Source: Roseibium sp. HPY-6
GTDB taxonomy: Bacteria; Pseudomonadota; Alphaproteobacteria; Rhizobiales; Stappiaceae
DNA: 64,000 nt
Direction of reading: 5' to 3'
Assembly: GCF_040530035.1 (NCBI RefSeq)
Contig: NZ_JBEWCD010000003.1
Location: 310,001-374,000 of the forward strand
Below are positions 63,329 to 64,000 of the stretch, one piece after another; the stretch's first letter is position 1; every line of letters starts with the position of its first letter. Position numbers and translations under genes: made by a program. The notes beneath the pieces were generated by a model. The model had not been told where the DNA came from. It saw only the letters and a program-made list of their open reading frames with translations, and did not search any database.

Positions 63329-64000
63329 TTAGATTAGATTGCGTTTTGACAGATTGCGCATGAGCGCGCTTGTCCCGAATGTCCACTCCGCGCACTCGGT
63401 CGAGAGCCGGACTGTATTGCGCAAAGTGCCAAGCTGCGCGCATGAAATACTGACGATATCGCCGAGCTTGTGCGTGAACCCCTCGCCGGGAGCGTCGCGA
63501 TCCTCGGTCGGCGCGAAAAGCGTCCCCAGGAACAGCATGAAGCCGTCGGGATACTGGTGGTGCCGCCCGCGCGTCTGGGCGACAAGGTCCTGCGGATCGC
63601 GGCTGATCTCCGTCATGGTGGAATGACCGGCGAGTTCAAATCCGTCCGTCCCCGATACGGTCAGATCCAGTTCAAGCCGGCGCACATCGTCCATCGAGAA
63701 AGTGTCGTCGAAAAGCCTGATCGCGGGACCGAACGACGTGGACGCGTTGTTGTCTTTGGCCTTGCCCAGCAACAACGCGGAGCGGCCTTCCACATCCCGC
63801 AGGTTGACATCGTTGCCAAGCGTCGCCCCCTTGACGGTCCCGGAACTATCGACCGCCAGAACCACTTCCGGTTCCGGATTGTTCCAGTTCGAAATGGGAT
63901 GAAGGCCGACGGATGAGCCAAAGCCGACGGCGGACATCGGCTGTGATTTGGTGAACACCTCGGCATCCGGTCCGATGCCGACTTCCAGATACTGCGACCA
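63329..64000 (-). CDS. FAH family (AraD1-like) protein, partial
   Basis: Fumarylacetoacetate-hydrolase-family enzyme; the N-terminus lies outside the window. YLEVGIGPDAEVFTKSQPMS and NNPEPEVVLAVDSSG are typical, as is SRDPQDLVAQTRGRHHQYPDG of the AraD1 group, which includes 2-keto-3-deoxy sugar-acid dehydratases or lyases. The visible 223 residues cover most of the catalytic part, with the Glu pair in NNPEPEV. First gene of a two-gene unit with the aldehyde dehydrogenase; together they would turn a 2-keto-3-deoxy acid to 2-oxoglutarate. Confidence 0.85.
   Translation of the reverse strand, partial: WSQYLEVGIGPDAEVFTKSQPMSAVGFGSSVGLHPISNWNNPEPEVVLAVDSSGTVKGATLGNDVNLRDVEGRSALLLGKAKDNNASTSFGPAIRLFDDTFSMDDVRRLELDLTVSGTDGFELAGHSTMTEISRDPQDLVAQTRGRHHQYPDGFMLFLGTLFAPTEDRDAPGEGFTHKLGDIVSISCAQLGTLRNTVRLSTECAEWTFGTSALMRNLSKRNLI

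Noticed and set aside
1..64000. CRISPR arrays, rRNA genes or riboswitches
   Set aside because: No regularly spaced repeats, rRNA conserved blocks or recognisable riboswitch cores were seen on either strand.

Overview
The window is high-GC DNA from an alphaproteobacterium. Gene content suggests the Rhizobiales, perhaps a marine Stappiaceae such as Roseibium/Labrenzia. Pointers are an RpoH2-type sigma factor, CarD, a Suv3-like helicase, 7Fe ferredoxin, an AcdS/AcdR pair, a C-P lyase operon with the DUF1045 gene, a VPLPA-CTERM protein and candidate Irr/RirA sites. The genus is inference only.

Layout. 0-4.6 kb: sugar-type ABC transporter (binding protein and two permeases, one cut by the window start) with a LacI regulator and TGACATACGT operators. 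4.8-9.4 kb: LysR regulator divergent from two SDR genes, the second with a Tat signal, then a DUF5996 gene and a third SDR. 9.7-13.0 kb: BCCT transporter, ACC deaminase acdS and its divergent Lrp-type regulator acdR. 13.1-15.0 kb: VPLPA-CTERM surface protein and a membrane LytTR regulator. 15.1-23.3 kb: phosphonate C-P lyase cluster phnF / phnGHIJKL / DUF1045-phnM-phnN, with a PhnF-like operator and an internal Pho box but no phnCDE transporter. 23.3-28.3 kb: ChbG-like deacetylase, NlpC/P60-like protein, ArsR/hydrolase pair, and a truncated hemoglobin overlapping a PAS-linked class III cyclase. 28.3-31.2 kb: AsmA. 31.3-36.4 kb: iron-type cluster imelysin / di-haem DUF1111 / imelysin / DUF1513, preceded by a dense set of candidate regulator sites. 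36.7-51.9 kb: mostly core genes (TerB, glutamine amidotransferase, cytochrome P460, pyruvate carboxylase, Suv3-like helicase, S4 RNA-binding protein, FdxA, CarD, RpoH2, M48 protease).

52.2-59.9 kb: accessory region behind an intact tRNA-Arg(CCT). Two degraded copies of a tRNA 3' end, near 56.8 and 59.8 kb, split it into two segments, as expected for successive tRNA-targeted integrations. No integrase remains. Segment 1 holds a SnoaL-like/zinc-ribbon fusion, an HSL-type hydrolase, an IS3 remnant and a papain-like protein. Segment 2 holds a PhoD-like phosphatase with a permuted-papain-like partner, and a decayed gene. 60.0-64.0 kb: sugar-acid catabolism (D-erythronate dehydrogenase, SDR, ketoglutarate-semialdehyde-type dehydrogenase, FAH-family enzyme cut by the window end).

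Most worth a second look: the tandem tRNA-Arg-flanked segments, the globin-cyclase pair, the S4 gene with no ATG/GTG/TTG start (its ATC overlaps the helicase stop as TAATC), the Tat-exported SDR, and the regulatory cluster before the imelysin operon. All functions come from reading sequence motifs; no searches were run.
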